DNA from: an uncultured Armatimonadota bacterium | Lineage (GTDB): Bacteria > Armatimonadota > Fimbriimonadia > Fimbriimonadales > Fimbriimonadaceae | Direction of reading: 5' to 3' | Assembly (NCBI GenBank): GCA_903904815.1 | Contig: CAIVDU010000069.1 | Span: 1-64,000, forward strand | DNA: 64,000 nucleotides | In this document: positions 9,849 to 17,593 of the stretch, piece by piece | How positions within the stretch are numbered: position 1 is the stretch's first letter | Layout of the letters: the number at the start of each line of letters is the position of its first letter | The notes under the pieces: generated by a model | The model's input: only the letters and a program-made list of their open reading frames with translations | Database searches by the model: none | Told to the model about the DNA's origin: nothing | Made by a program: the position numbers and the translations under genes

Positions 9849-10310
9849 GTGAGCGAGATTGAGCGACCTGACTCCAACGTGCTTTATATTTGGCGAGCGG
9901 AGGTCCTAACGAGTTGGGGGATCTTTTTTGGGTTGGCGCTGGGCGCTGCGATCTTGATGGTATTCGCGGCGCATGCACCGATTTGGACGTTCGGTCTGGC
10001 CGTTATCCCGCTCGCGCTGGGAGTATTCAATCTCTACCTTCTGAGGCTCCGATGGCAACTATGGACGTTTCAGCTCACTCCCCACACTCTTGAGATGAGT
10101 CACGGATGGTGGATTCGCCATCGAAGGATCGTTTCTCGGAATCGGATTCAGCACGTGGACTTCGAGTCTGGCCCCATCGGACGCCGGTTCGACCTCGTTC
10201 ATGTGATTGTGCACACGGCCGGAGCAACCGTAGGCACCATTCCCGGAATCAAGACGGAACGAGCGGAACGACTGCGAACGGAGCTCATGACAGGGCCGAA
10301 GGAGATTTGA
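9849..10310 (+). CDS. Bacterial PH-domain (bPH2, YdbS-like) membrane protein (153 aa)
   Basis: Two adjacent hydrophobic helices (LTSWGIFFGLALGAAILMVF and the following IWTFGLAVIPLALGVFNLYL) are followed by a bPH2/DUF304 beta domain with WWIRHRRIVSRNRIQHVDF and RRFDLVHVIVHTAG. This is the layout of B. subtilis YdbS. It is directly coupled to a YdbT-like gene, the same pairing as in many bacteria; in Bacillus the pair is linked to resistance to bacteriocins. The start is uncertain: I use GTG at 9849 because homologues begin shortly before the ERPDSNVLYIWR segment; a GTG at 9780 in frame is the alternative. Confidence 0.78.
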   Translation: MSEIERPDSNVLYIWRAEVLTSWGIFFGLALGAAILMVFAAHAPIWTFGLAVIPLALGVFNLYLLRLRWQLWTFQLTPHTLEMSHGWWIRHRRIVSRNRIQHVDFESGPIGRRFDLVHVIVHTAGATVGTIPGIKTERAERLRTELMTGPKEI

Positions 10311-11785
10311 GAAGACTCCACCCGGCTACGATCGTCGTCGCGATCCTCCCCCGACTGCGGGAGGCCGTCCAAACGGCACTTCCGGTCTTGATCGGATCAT
10401 TTGTGGCGGGGCACAAAGCAGACCACGACTGGATCGCTGGATTCGTGGCGCTGTTCACGGGCGTCTTCGCAATCGGTGGCTACTGGACCAGTCGCTACGA
10501 CATCGAGACCGATCACGTGGTCCATACCACGGGATGGATTTTTCGGAAGGACCGAAGGATCCCCCTGATACAGATTCAAAACGTATCCCTTCGCCAAAAC
10601 CTGCTCGAACGGTTGTTCCGAGTGGCGACGGTCGATGTGGAGACGGCGGGCGGTCACGGACACGACCTGAAGCTAAGCGTGTTGGGACTTGCCGACGCAG
10701 AGAGATTTCGAGAAGAGTTGTTGGGCGCGGCCCATCTCGACGGTGGCGGAGCGAAGCAGGTCGAGGAACCGATTGTTCGGCTCAGCCAGCATGACCTGAT
10801 TTATGGGGCGATCACCGAGAACCATTTCCGCCACGTGGTGGTGGTGCTGTTCACGATCGTCGGCCCCGGTATGGGCGTGATCATGCCACTCGCCGAGAAA
10901 CTCCATCCGGCGGCTCGGGCAAGCGTGTTTGGCGGAGGCTTACTGCTGCTGACGGTAGGCGCCTGGATATGGGGCGCGATTTCGTATGTTCTGAAGTACG
11001 GGGGCTTTACTGTTCAGCGCAGCGACACCGTCTTCAAGATCTCGTACGGCCTCCTTAATCGGGCGCAAATGGCGATTCGACCCGGTCGGATCGAATTCCT
11101 GCGCATCACGGTAACGCTGCTTCAGCGGTGGATGGAGCGCGCCACGTTCGAAGTCGGTACGGCGGCTACCTTTGGCGAGGCGGGCGTGCTGGCGCCGGTG
11201 GCCCTGTTCGTGCCCTGGTCCATCGCTTTCGCCAGTGCCGCAGAAGTGATTCCGGGGCTCTCAATTCCTTCGCTGGATTGGCGACCGTTTCACCGCGTGT
11301 TCTACATGGCGGCGGTCGTGCGCAGCATGATCTGGATCGTCGTCGCGGCCATGATCGAATGGGGAATTGTCCGAGTCGCCCCCACCGAAGTGTCGTTCGT
11401 GGCGGGGATTATTCTTGGTCTGGTCGTTGCTTCTTCGCTTTTGCGGACCGCCGGTCTGCTCCTCTCAAGCCCGGAGAATGGATTCGCAATCACCGAAAAC
11501 GCGCTCATCACCCGTCGGGGCTATCTGCACCAAGTCATTTCGGCGATTCCCATCGAGAGAATCGAAAACATCCGTATCACCCAACCGTTTTGGTGGAGAC
11601 GATTCGGCGTCGCCAGGCTTACCGTTCAGGGGATGAAGCACCGAGTTTTTGTCGGTGCGATCTCTGAAGAAGCCGTCGAGATTCTTCAGGATACTTGGGG
11701 GGAGAAGATCTCGTCCGTGGATGTCATAACTTTATATAGCGCGACTTTGAGCGTGCTTCCGGATGCGACAGAAGTGATCGCCTAG
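10307..11785 (+). CDS. Bacterial PH-domain (bPH2, YdbT-like) membrane protein (492 aa)
   Basis: Large partner of the YdbS-like gene. It contains three bPH2 repeats separated by pairs of membrane helices: the first begins ETDHVVHTTGWIFRKDRRIP and includes IPLIQIQNVSLRQNLLERLF, the second contains FKISYGLLNRAQMAIRPGRI, the third NALITRRGYLHQVISAIPIE. I place the start at the TTG at 10307, which overlaps the upstream stop (TTGA) and follows AAGGAGA; it gives the N-terminus MRRLHPATIVVAIL, matching the RLHP start typical of the family. A longer open frame back to 10106 lies antiparallel in phase to the upstream gene and is not protein-like. The pair is probably translationally coupled. Confidence 0.82.
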   Translation: MRRLHPATIVVAILPRLREAVQTALPVLIGSFVAGHKADHDWIAGFVALFTGVFAIGGYWTSRYDIETDHVVHTTGWIFRKDRRIPLIQIQNVSLRQNLLERLFRVATVDVETAGGHGHDLKLSVLGLADAERFREELLGAAHLDGGGAKQVEEPIVRLSQHDLIYGAITENHFRHVVVVLFTIVGPGMGVIMPLAEKLHPAARASVFGGGLLLLTVGAWIWGAISYVLKYGGFTVQRSDTVFKISYGLLNRAQMAIRPGRIEFLRITVTLLQRWMERATFEVGTAATFGEAGVLAPVALFVPWSIAFASAAEVIPGLSIPSLDWRPFHRVFYMAAVVRSMIWIVVAAMIEWGIVRVAPTEVSFVAGIILGLVVASSLLRTAGLLLSSPENGFAITENALITRRGYLHQVISAIPIERIENIRITQPFWWRRFGVARLTVQGMKHRVFVGAISEEAVEILQDTWGEKISSVDVITLYSATLSVLPDATEVIA

Positions 11786-12001
11786 GATGGATCGTTTCCA
11801 CGTTTTGAAGCTAGATGTAGCTCGTATGCTCAAAGGGTCCCTTTTCGCGGAAACCAATTCGACAGACAAGTTTCGATACTCTTCAATAACGTGAATCCCG
11901 ACCGAAAAGTGGTGAAAGCCTCCGTTGCTCTCAGTTAAGGGCATAGAGCTGACAGCCAAGCCATTTCGCCGCCTCAATCGCTTAGACTTGACAAGCGCTA
12001 T

Positions 12002-12502
12002 TCAGAGTTGTGAGGGCTCTTCCACCGGCCTGGAGATCATTTGACCAAGGGCCGAAGCCTCCTTGAATGCATCGTCCACATTGAGGAAGGAAGTCAGATG
12101 CATTGTCCGGGAACTAACCCCATCCTCATAGCAAATTCGGACGGCAAAACTGGGTGCCTGGTAGCCTCCGACCTTTGTGTATTGTACGGAACGCACCCGT
12201 CCAAAATCGATCACATTGGTTTTACTGAGCGATCCGAATCCCTTTATCTCAGTGACCATTTGCTTGTGGATATCGAACTCCACCGAACGCTTTGACAACA
12301 AACAAATGGGCGAGATGACATAGAACGGTCCGACTACCAGCACGCTAAACCACAGTCTGGATCCTAATACTTGCGTGTTTGAGTCTGGAGCGCTGGATGC
12401 AAGCAGAAGGCTCATCACGAGGGCGACCAATAGGAACGTGATTGCCGCCGGAACACCGCGCGAGAACGCGTACTTTCGCTTGCCGTTGCAAACACTCACC
12501 AT
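12002..12502 (-). CDS. Small membrane protein with PH-like C-terminal domain (166 aa)
   Basis: Unrecognised at family level. Two N-terminal membrane helices (AAITFLLVALVMSLLLASS and FSVLVVGPFYVISPICLL) precede a cytoplasmic beta-rich part with VEFDIHKQMVTEIKGFG and IDFGRVRSVQYTKVGGY. That order, two helices then an anti-parallel beta domain, is the same as in bPH2 proteins, so it may be a divergent relative of the neighbouring pair; this is inference from layout. The start ATG is preceded by GGAGG at a 10-nt distance, a good ribosome-binding site. Confidence 0.68.
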   Translation of the reverse strand: MVSVCNGKRKYAFSRGVPAAITFLLVALVMSLLLASSAPDSNTQVLGSRLWFSVLVVGPFYVISPICLLSKRSVEFDIHKQMVTEIKGFGSLSKTNVIDFGRVRSVQYTKVGGYQAPSFAVRICYEDGVSSRTMHLTSFLNVDDAFKEASALGQMISRPVEEPSQL

Positions 12503-12551
12503 TAGAGATTAACCTCCGGGCTCAAGATTTGAAGCAACGAAAACATACAGA

Positions 12552-12582
12552 TTGCAGCAGTTCGGACTGCGAACTGCTGCAA
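12552..12582 (-). terminator. Perfect 13-bp hairpin between two minus-strand genes
   Basis: Arms of 13 bp (core GCAGCAGTTCG / CGAACTGCTGC) enclose a 5-nt loop. It sits just after the stop of the 74-aa gene and before the next minus-strand gene, where a terminator is expected. There is no strong T-run, so it could instead act as an RNA stability element. Its GAACTGC arms resemble those of the dispersed element at 30681. Confidence 0.4.
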
Positions 12583-12592
12583 AATAGACTAC

Positions 12593-12817
12593 CTATCCGG
12601 GCCGCGCTCCGCCTTCGGTACCTCCTCCTTCTCCTCCCTCACCTTTTGTGTGCTGCTTGCACTCTTCGCCAAACATCCCCACGAAGACGTTAAGACCACC
12701 TTCGTCAATCGGGTCTTCGGCACCCAAGCCTTCCATGCATCCCTCGAAGATGCTGTTTAGCGCGTCAGCCAGTTGACAGGCAGGACTCGGCTTCTTCTCG
12801 CACGGCTTTAGGACCAT
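12593..12817 (-). CDS. Small Cys- and Gly-rich protein (74 aa)
   Basis: Unrecognised. The predicted product starts MVLKPCEKKPSPACQ, has four cysteines (two near the start, then FEGCMEG and GEECKQH), an acidic middle and a C-terminal GEGGEGGGTEGG tail. The ATG lies inside the end of the upstream gene (10-nt overlap, ATGGTCCTAA), so translation is probably coupled. There is no signal peptide. A cysteine-containing globular core with a glycine tail might bind a metal or be a processed peptide, but nothing in the sequence proves this. A longer minus-strand frame to 12865 overlaps the upstream gene and is less likely. Confidence 0.5.
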   Translation of the reverse strand: MVLKPCEKKPSPACQLADALNSIFEGCMEGLGAEDPIDEGGLNVFVGMFGEECKQHTKGEGGEGGGTEGGARPG

Positions 12818-13185
12818 AACATTACAAGCGCGGGAATGACGGAGGCAACGACGCCGCCTATCCACGCGATAGCGAAGGTCAGAGCTACTTGGCCGGCCTT
12901 TCCCTTCGCAAGTCGAATAGTTCGCTCCGCTGATTTGGCGCCGCGGTCAAACCACCACCTAAAACCGAGAGCAAATCCACAACCAACCCCGGGTGAGAGA
13001 AGAAGCAAGTTCAAAGAGCCAAGTTCGTGCTTGAACGTTAGGAGCGTGTCGGAGATGTTGACTAGGGCGAGAATGGGAAGTCCCGAACCCGTCGCGAATC
13101 CGAGTGCGACGACGACAATCGTCGTATAGAGTGCTAGTGGCCTTTCGGTTGGTTTCGCAGCTTTGACGTCGCTTGGATGAACCAT
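12808..13185 (-). CDS. Hypothetical membrane protein (125 aa)
   Basis: A protein with about three to four membrane helices: ALYTTIVVVALGFATGSGL, the stretch around LGSLNLLLLSPGVGCGFAL, and a C-terminal QVALTFAIAWIGGVVASVIP. The loop RWWFDRGAKSAERTIRLAKG is strongly basic and should face the cytoplasm. I choose the ATG at 13185 because AAGAGGAAA stands 7-8 nt before it; an open frame extends to 13230. No family recognised. It overlaps the 74-aa gene downstream and presumably forms a two-gene unit with it. Confidence 0.65.
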   Translation of the reverse strand: MVHPSDVKAAKPTERPLALYTTIVVVALGFATGSGLPILALVNISDTLLTFKHELGSLNLLLLSPGVGCGFALGFRWWFDRGAKSAERTIRLAKGKAGQVALTFAIAWIGGVVASVIPALVMLWS

Positions 13186-13308
13186 ACGTATTTCCTCTTG
13201 TAGATAAGTCGATTCGCGGAGTGCCATCAACCCTGATCGAGTTCATGACGCTCCGCAGAGTTCGTGGGCAAACGCCCACGAATGACCCAATTTGAGAGAT
13301 TAAGACTT

Positions 13309-13324
13309 CTGTCTGGCCAGACAG
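13309..13324. promoter_or_regulatory. Perfect 16-bp palindrome (possible operator)
   Basis: CTGTCTGGCCAGACAG is a perfect palindrome about 125 nt upstream of the membrane-protein gene that starts at 13185. Its form suits a dimeric regulator site, but no regulator gene is adjacent. Confidence 0.3.
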
Positions 13325-13604
13325 TTCTTCAACTCTTGCGCGTATTGACGGTTCTTTGCGTCGTAAAGGTTTTGGTTTCTAAGTAGGTCGTGAGTGTGTT
13401 TGCGAGTGAGCTCGATACCGTGTTCTGCGATGCGTCCAACCGCTGGGCTACGTTGCCCTTTTCGTTATCCTAGAACTTTCTGGTGCGGGGGCAGTCACTG
13501 CCATCATCGTTTGTCGTACGCGTATTTCAGCACGCCGGACTGCCCTGAGATGGCTGGAACCGAACTCGTCACGGATTTGACGTTTTCGCGGCCATCATAC
13601 GTGA

Positions 13605-13958
13605 AGTTGTTGTACTTCGATATTTGACGATGGGATTCTGTACATCGCGACTCACCCTTGCTGGCTATCCCATGCTCTTCCTTGGGACTTCTATCGCTTC
13701 CAAAAGGAGTCGTTCCGGGGGCTTTTGAACGCGGCTACTGGGTTTGAGATCCTATTCCTCACGGAAGGGTTGCCTGCCAATATCTTTCCGCTGGTCAGGG
13801 AAGCTTCGACCAAGGGTCTGGAGCGCGAACCGGCGAACCTTGGAGTGGTCGTGATTGCAAGGAAAACTGGTCCGGCGCGCGAGGGCCTGCGTTGGGACGT
13901 CCAGATTGACGAATTCTTGGAGACCCAATATCCAGTCTCTGGTCACTCACACCTCTGA
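13605..13958 (+). pseudogene. Remnant of a class I SAM-dependent methyltransferase (C-terminal part)
   Basis: An open frame without a plausible start encodes a recognisable methyltransferase tail. It reads DDGILYIATHPCWLSHALPW, then DFYRFQKESFRGLLNAATGF, and near the end LRWDVQIDEFLETQYP. In intact relatives the order is post-motif strand (PGG-ly-ath), the H..PWDFyRF segment, GFE, and a C-terminal rWdv..YP. The SAM-binding N-terminal half (about 130 residues with the GxGxG loop) is absent: a stop at 13602 closes the frame and no fragment is seen upstream in other frames. I read it as a truncated, non-functional remnant; a short TTG-started peptide from 13725 would not make a methyltransferase. 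Confidence 0.55.
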
Positions 13959-14088
13959 GTAGATTCCGTTCAGCTCGATCCGTCATCGTTCTCACGGCCT
14001 GTTGTCGCAGTGGGAACCACATCCCTGCCTCTCGGCTAAAGAATAGACGCGAGGACGCAGCGTGATTGCCCTCGTGAGCACGATAGTC

Positions 14089-14120
14089 GTTCTCGGCTCC
14101 GAGTTGTCGGAGCCGAGAAC
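14089..14120 (-). terminator. Perfect 14-bp hairpin after the VPS10/BNR gene
   Basis: GTTCTCGGCTCCGA and its exact complement flank a 4-nt loop (GTTG). It lies 15 nt beyond the stop of the minus-strand propeller gene, the usual site for a terminator. A T-run is missing, so factor-independent termination is uncertain. Confidence 0.45.
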
Positions 14121-14134
14121 CAGCCGGTGCAGGA

Positions 14135-17100
14135 TTACTTGCTGGTAAGAGCGATCGCCGAGACGCCTTCCTTGACCAGAAGTACATTTAAGGCTTTGAG
14201 GTCCTTGTCTTGGAGATCCTTCCAAGCCTTGGTGAGCTTCCCGAATTCGCTTGCCAAGTCCTTCACCACGGTACGAATTGGCTGGCTGGGGGCCATGTCG
14301 CCGAACTCCATCTTGGCCAATAAGGGAACGGATCGACTCTGGATTCCCGCGAACGTCAGCGCCGAGGTCGCTCCAAAGCCGAAGCTTTGGCTTCGACCGG
14401 ATGACCCACCGAACCGATCGAGCTTCGTGTTGAACTGCTCGATGGCAGCGGAAAGTTCCTTCGACAGCTTGCCCTTTTGGATCTCGGCAATCTTTGCGTG
14501 AAGATCAATCAGGGTGTTCATGGTCGCCATTGAATGAACATCGCTGTCCAGGAGGTCCATCTGGAGTTCATGCTGCAGCCGAAGGTCGCTTGCGCTTGCC
14601 GGGGATCGTGGATCGTTCTTGACCGTGACTTTCTGGGAGAACTTCTTGCCGTCCACCGTCAGGGTGACGTTGTACTCACCGGGAAGCACAAGAGGACCCT
14701 GCGGAGAGAGAGGCGTCAGGTGCGGAGTGGCACTGATGTCGTAATCATGAGTGAAGGTCGGTGGGTTCTCATATCGCAGATCCCAGTTGATTCGGTTCGT
14801 GCCGACCTCCGTGGGCAGTGGCTTAGGCACCTCTTTCCAGAAATCTGGAATTGGATAAAGCTCTTCCTTCACGGGAGGCAGGGGGGCGCTGGAATACTGG
14901 CGAACCAGCTTGCCTTCGCCATCCGTGATATCGATTGAGATGTCCGACGACGGCTTCGAACCGAGATAGTAATAAATCAACGATCCAGGAGGAGCGTTCA
15001 GAGCGTGCGGCACCTCGGGCGGCATCGGTGTGTCCTGGTTGACGTTCCGTCGTACCCGGACGGCTTCCCCGGGCTTGAACAGATAGGCTTGCCCCAGGTC
15101 CGGCGAGACCTGGCGTAGGGGCGAAATGTCGTCGAGGATCCAGAAGCTTCGACCGTAGGTGCCCACGACGAGGTCGTTGTCCTTCACGACGATGTCTCGA
15201 TACGAAGTGTTCGGCGAGTTCAGCCGAAGCGACTGCCAGTGGTCCCCGTCATCGAAGCTGACAAACATCGAGCTTTCGGTGCCCAAGAACAGGAGGCCAT
15301 CCTTCTTCGTATCCGCTCGGATCACATTGGCCTGACTTCCGGTGACTTCATCGGTAGGCAGACCCTTGACGATCTTGGTCCACGTCTTGCCGAGGTCCTT
15401 CGTGCGGTACACAATCGGCTCCGCACTGCTCGTAACCACGACGTACGCCGATGCGGCGTCGGTATGGCTTACTTCGACGCAGGCAATGGATCGTTTTGAA
15501 TCGGGGATGTTGACGTCGTCCCACGTTTTGCCGTGGTCCTTGGTGAGCTTGATCGTTCCGTTGCTCATGCCTGCCCAAATGATTCCGTTGTCGAGGCTGC
15601 TGGGGGATAGGCTGGAGATCGCTCCACTGCCGACTGATCCTTGTCCGCCTTCCTGATCCATCATCTCCTGGGCATGCTCCATGGCATCCTTCGGATTGTA
15701 GTTGTGGTCATCGGCATCCGCGTCGACCTGATCGTCATCCGGCTCTCTCTCGTTCGCCTTCTTGGCGGCGGGGCTCTTCTTGTCCGACTTCTTGTCGTCC
15801 TTCTTCTTCTCAGGCTTCGGAGGTACGTAACCTTTCGGGAAGGTGAGATCGGGACCAAGTTTGTGCCACGACTTACCGCCATCGGTAGACGACATCAAGA
15901 ACTGGTAGCCCAGCAACAGCTCATGAGGGTTAGCCGGAGAGAACATGATGGGCTGATTGAAGTCATGGCGCAGATGAAGCTTCGGATCGTTGTCTGGACT
16001 GATGCTGACCCACTGGCCGGTCGGGAAGCTCTGCTTGATCACGTCGTTGGTTTGACCCGTAGAGTAGAGCGTATTTGCATTCAAGGGGTCGACGGTGATC
16101 GATCCCCATTCCCAACCTGGGTTTGGATTCCAGTCCAGCGGTGACAACTCGCCGTAGATACCGCGACTGCTCATTCCGATCGCGCCCGAGTCCTGCATGG
16201 TTGCGTACAGCCAGTATGGTGACGAGTTGCTGACCGCGATGTGATAGAACTGGCCATTAGCGATGTTGTACCAACCACTCCAGGTCTTCCCTGCGTCAAG
16301 CGAGACGGTAGGTCCCTGGTCCACGCCGAAGAAGAGTCGATTCCCGTCGGTCGGGTCGATCCACATCTGTTGGGGATCGTCTCCTCCCGGCGCTCCCTTG
16401 AATCCGGTGAACGTCTTGCCGCCATCGCGAGAGACGTAGGAGCAGGTGTTCAGAACGTAAACGGTGTCGGGATCCTTCGAGTTCACGTACACGCCGCAGT
16501 TGTATCCGCCCTGTCCGTTACGGACACGGTTATCTGCCTTGTCCATCTGGATCCAGTTGTCGCCGCCGTCGTCCGACCGCCAAAGTCCCGCGTTGCTCAC
16601 GAAGAACATCCGTTGCGAGTGGGTGTTCATGGCCACCGCGACGCAGGTTCTTCCCGAGAGTCCGCCCGGGAGTTTGCTGCCCTTTAATTGCGACCATGTG
16701 AGTCCGCCATCAGTCGACCGCACGATCGAAGTGTTCTTGAACGCATCCGGATCCACTTTGTCTGAGGTACCCGAACCAGAATTGCAGTGGCGAACCGTGG
16801 TGGCCAGGATGACTTTGGGGTTATCGAACGCCCACGCAAGGTTCTGAACTCCGGTGACATTGTCGGTCACGAGGGTCTTCGTCCAGGTCTTGCCGCCATC
16901 CGTGCTGCGATAACCTCCCCGATCGGGGCTGGGCTTGTGAGAGTCGCCGAGTACGGCAGCGAGCACAGTGTTGGGGTCTTTGGGATCGACGAGGATGCTC
17001 GGAATCTGCTTGGCAAAATCGAGGCCCATGTGCGTCCAAGTCTTGCCACCGTCGGTCGACTTATAGATCCCGTCGCCTTCGTTATGGCCGCCACCGGTGG

Positions 17101-17488
17101 TTCCGTCGCCTAGTCCGACGTATACGATGTCAGGGTTGCTAGGCGCCACCTGGACCGATCCGATGCTGCTGGCGTTCTTCACGTCATCGAAGATGGGTTC
17201 CCAAGTAACACCCGCGTTGGTGGTCTTCCAAACGCCCCCTCCGGGGGTGCCCGCATAGAAGACTCCCGGTAAGCCAATAGCGCCACTTACCGCCGACACG
17301 CGTCCGCCCCGGAAGGGGCCAACGTTACGCCAAACGAGACCGGCATACAGGCTAGGATTGATCGGTCCCACTGCGTTACCCGCACTCGCCCTTGAGCCGC
17401 GGTGAATCGAAGAGGAGGGGCCATGGGCCGTTGAAACTCCGTTAAGGACAAGAGAAAGAGAGGCGAGGGCGAGAGCTTTAGAATTCAT
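14135..17488 (-). CDS. Secreted VPS10/BNR-repeat propeller protein (1117 aa)
   Basis: Full-length paralogue of the partial gene at the left edge. A signal peptide is evident (MNSKALALASLSLVLNG, cleavage after the Ala/His-rich stretch). The mature protein starts with WRNVGPFRGGRVSAVSG and VFYAGTPGGGVWKTTNAG, the standard opening of this bacterial family, and carries many Asp boxes (STDGGKTW repeatedly, SDDGGDNW, SRDGGKTF, SLDAGKTW). A Lys/Asp-rich low-complexity insert of about 50 residues (KPEKKKDDKKSDKKS onward) interrupts the propeller near residue 570. The C-terminal part has the RINWDLRYENPP segment shared with its paralogue. Start is ATG at 17488, with a TTATCT hexamer 7 nt upstream and no Shine-Dalgarno. 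Ligand or substrate unknown. Confidence 0.9.
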   Translation of the reverse strand: MNSKALALASLSLVLNGVSTAHGPSSSIHRGSRASAGNAVGPINPSLYAGLVWRNVGPFRGGRVSAVSGAIGLPGVFYAGTPGGGVWKTTNAGVTWEPIFDDVKNASSIGSVQVAPSNPDIVYVGLGDGTTGGGHNEGDGIYKSTDGGKTWTHMGLDFAKQIPSILVDPKDPNTVLAAVLGDSHKPSPDRGGYRSTDGGKTWTKTLVTDNVTGVQNLAWAFDNPKVILATTVRHCNSGSGTSDKVDPDAFKNTSIVRSTDGGLTWSQLKGSKLPGGLSGRTCVAVAMNTHSQRMFFVSNAGLWRSDDGGDNWIQMDKADNRVRNGQGGYNCGVYVNSKDPDTVYVLNTCSYVSRDGGKTFTGFKGAPGGDDPQQMWIDPTDGNRLFFGVDQGPTVSLDAGKTWSGWYNIANGQFYHIAVSNSSPYWLYATMQDSGAIGMSSRGIYGELSPLDWNPNPGWEWGSITVDPLNANTLYSTGQTNDVIKQSFPTGQWVSISPDNDPKLHLRHDFNQPIMFSPANPHELLLGYQFLMSSTDGGKSWHKLGPDLTFPKGYVPPKPEKKKDDKKSDKKSPAAKKANEREPDDDQVDADADDHNYNPKDAMEHAQEMMDQEGGQGSVGSGAISSLSPSSLDNGIIWAGMSNGTIKLTKDHGKTWDDVNIPDSKRSIACVEVSHTDAASAYVVVTSSAEPIVYRTKDLGKTWTKIVKGLPTDEVTGSQANVIRADTKKDGLLFLGTESSMFVSFDDGDHWQSLRLNSPNTSYRDIVVKDNDLVVGTYGRSFWILDDISPLRQVSPDLGQAYLFKPGEAVRVRRNVNQDTPMPPEVPHALNAPPGSLIYYYLGSKPSSDISIDITDGEGKLVRQYSSAPLPPVKEELYPIPDFWKEVPKPLPTEVGTNRINWDLRYENPPTFTHDYDISATPHLTPLSPQGPLVLPGEYNVTLTVDGKKFSQKVTVKNDPRSPASASDLRLQHELQMDLLDSDVHSMATMNTLIDLHAKIAEIQKGKLSKELSAAIEQFNTKLDRFGGSSGRSQSFGFGATSALTFAGIQSRSVPLLAKMEFGDMAPSQPIRTVVKDLASEFGKLTKAWKDLQDKDLKALNVLLVKEGVSAIALTSK

Positions 17489-17593
17489 TGGCAATAGATA
17501 AGGATGCGGCCGACCAGAAGTTGGTCAGACACTTATACGCGACGTAGGGTCGCATCTTACGTCAAGAACCCGGAAACTGAGGATAATTCCCTA

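Larger units (their letters stand above)
13186..14134. other. Gene-poor stretch with hairpins, a palindrome and a decayed gene
   Basis: About 950 bases without an intact gene. It holds a 9-bp hairpin TTCGTGGGC-AAAC-GCCCACGAA at 13261-13282, a perfect 16-bp palindrome CTGTCTGGCCAGACAG at 13309-13324 that could be an operator, the methyltransferase remnant at about 13605-13958, and the 14-bp hairpin at 14089-14120. The part from 13325 to 13600 has no recognisable coding signal. Confidence 0.6.

Noticed and set aside
13795-14187. A 130-codon minus-strand frame in the gene-poor stretch
   Set aside because: Composition is Arg/Ser/Pro-rich, no ribosome-binding site, and it runs through the hairpin at 14089 and over the methyltransferase remnant.
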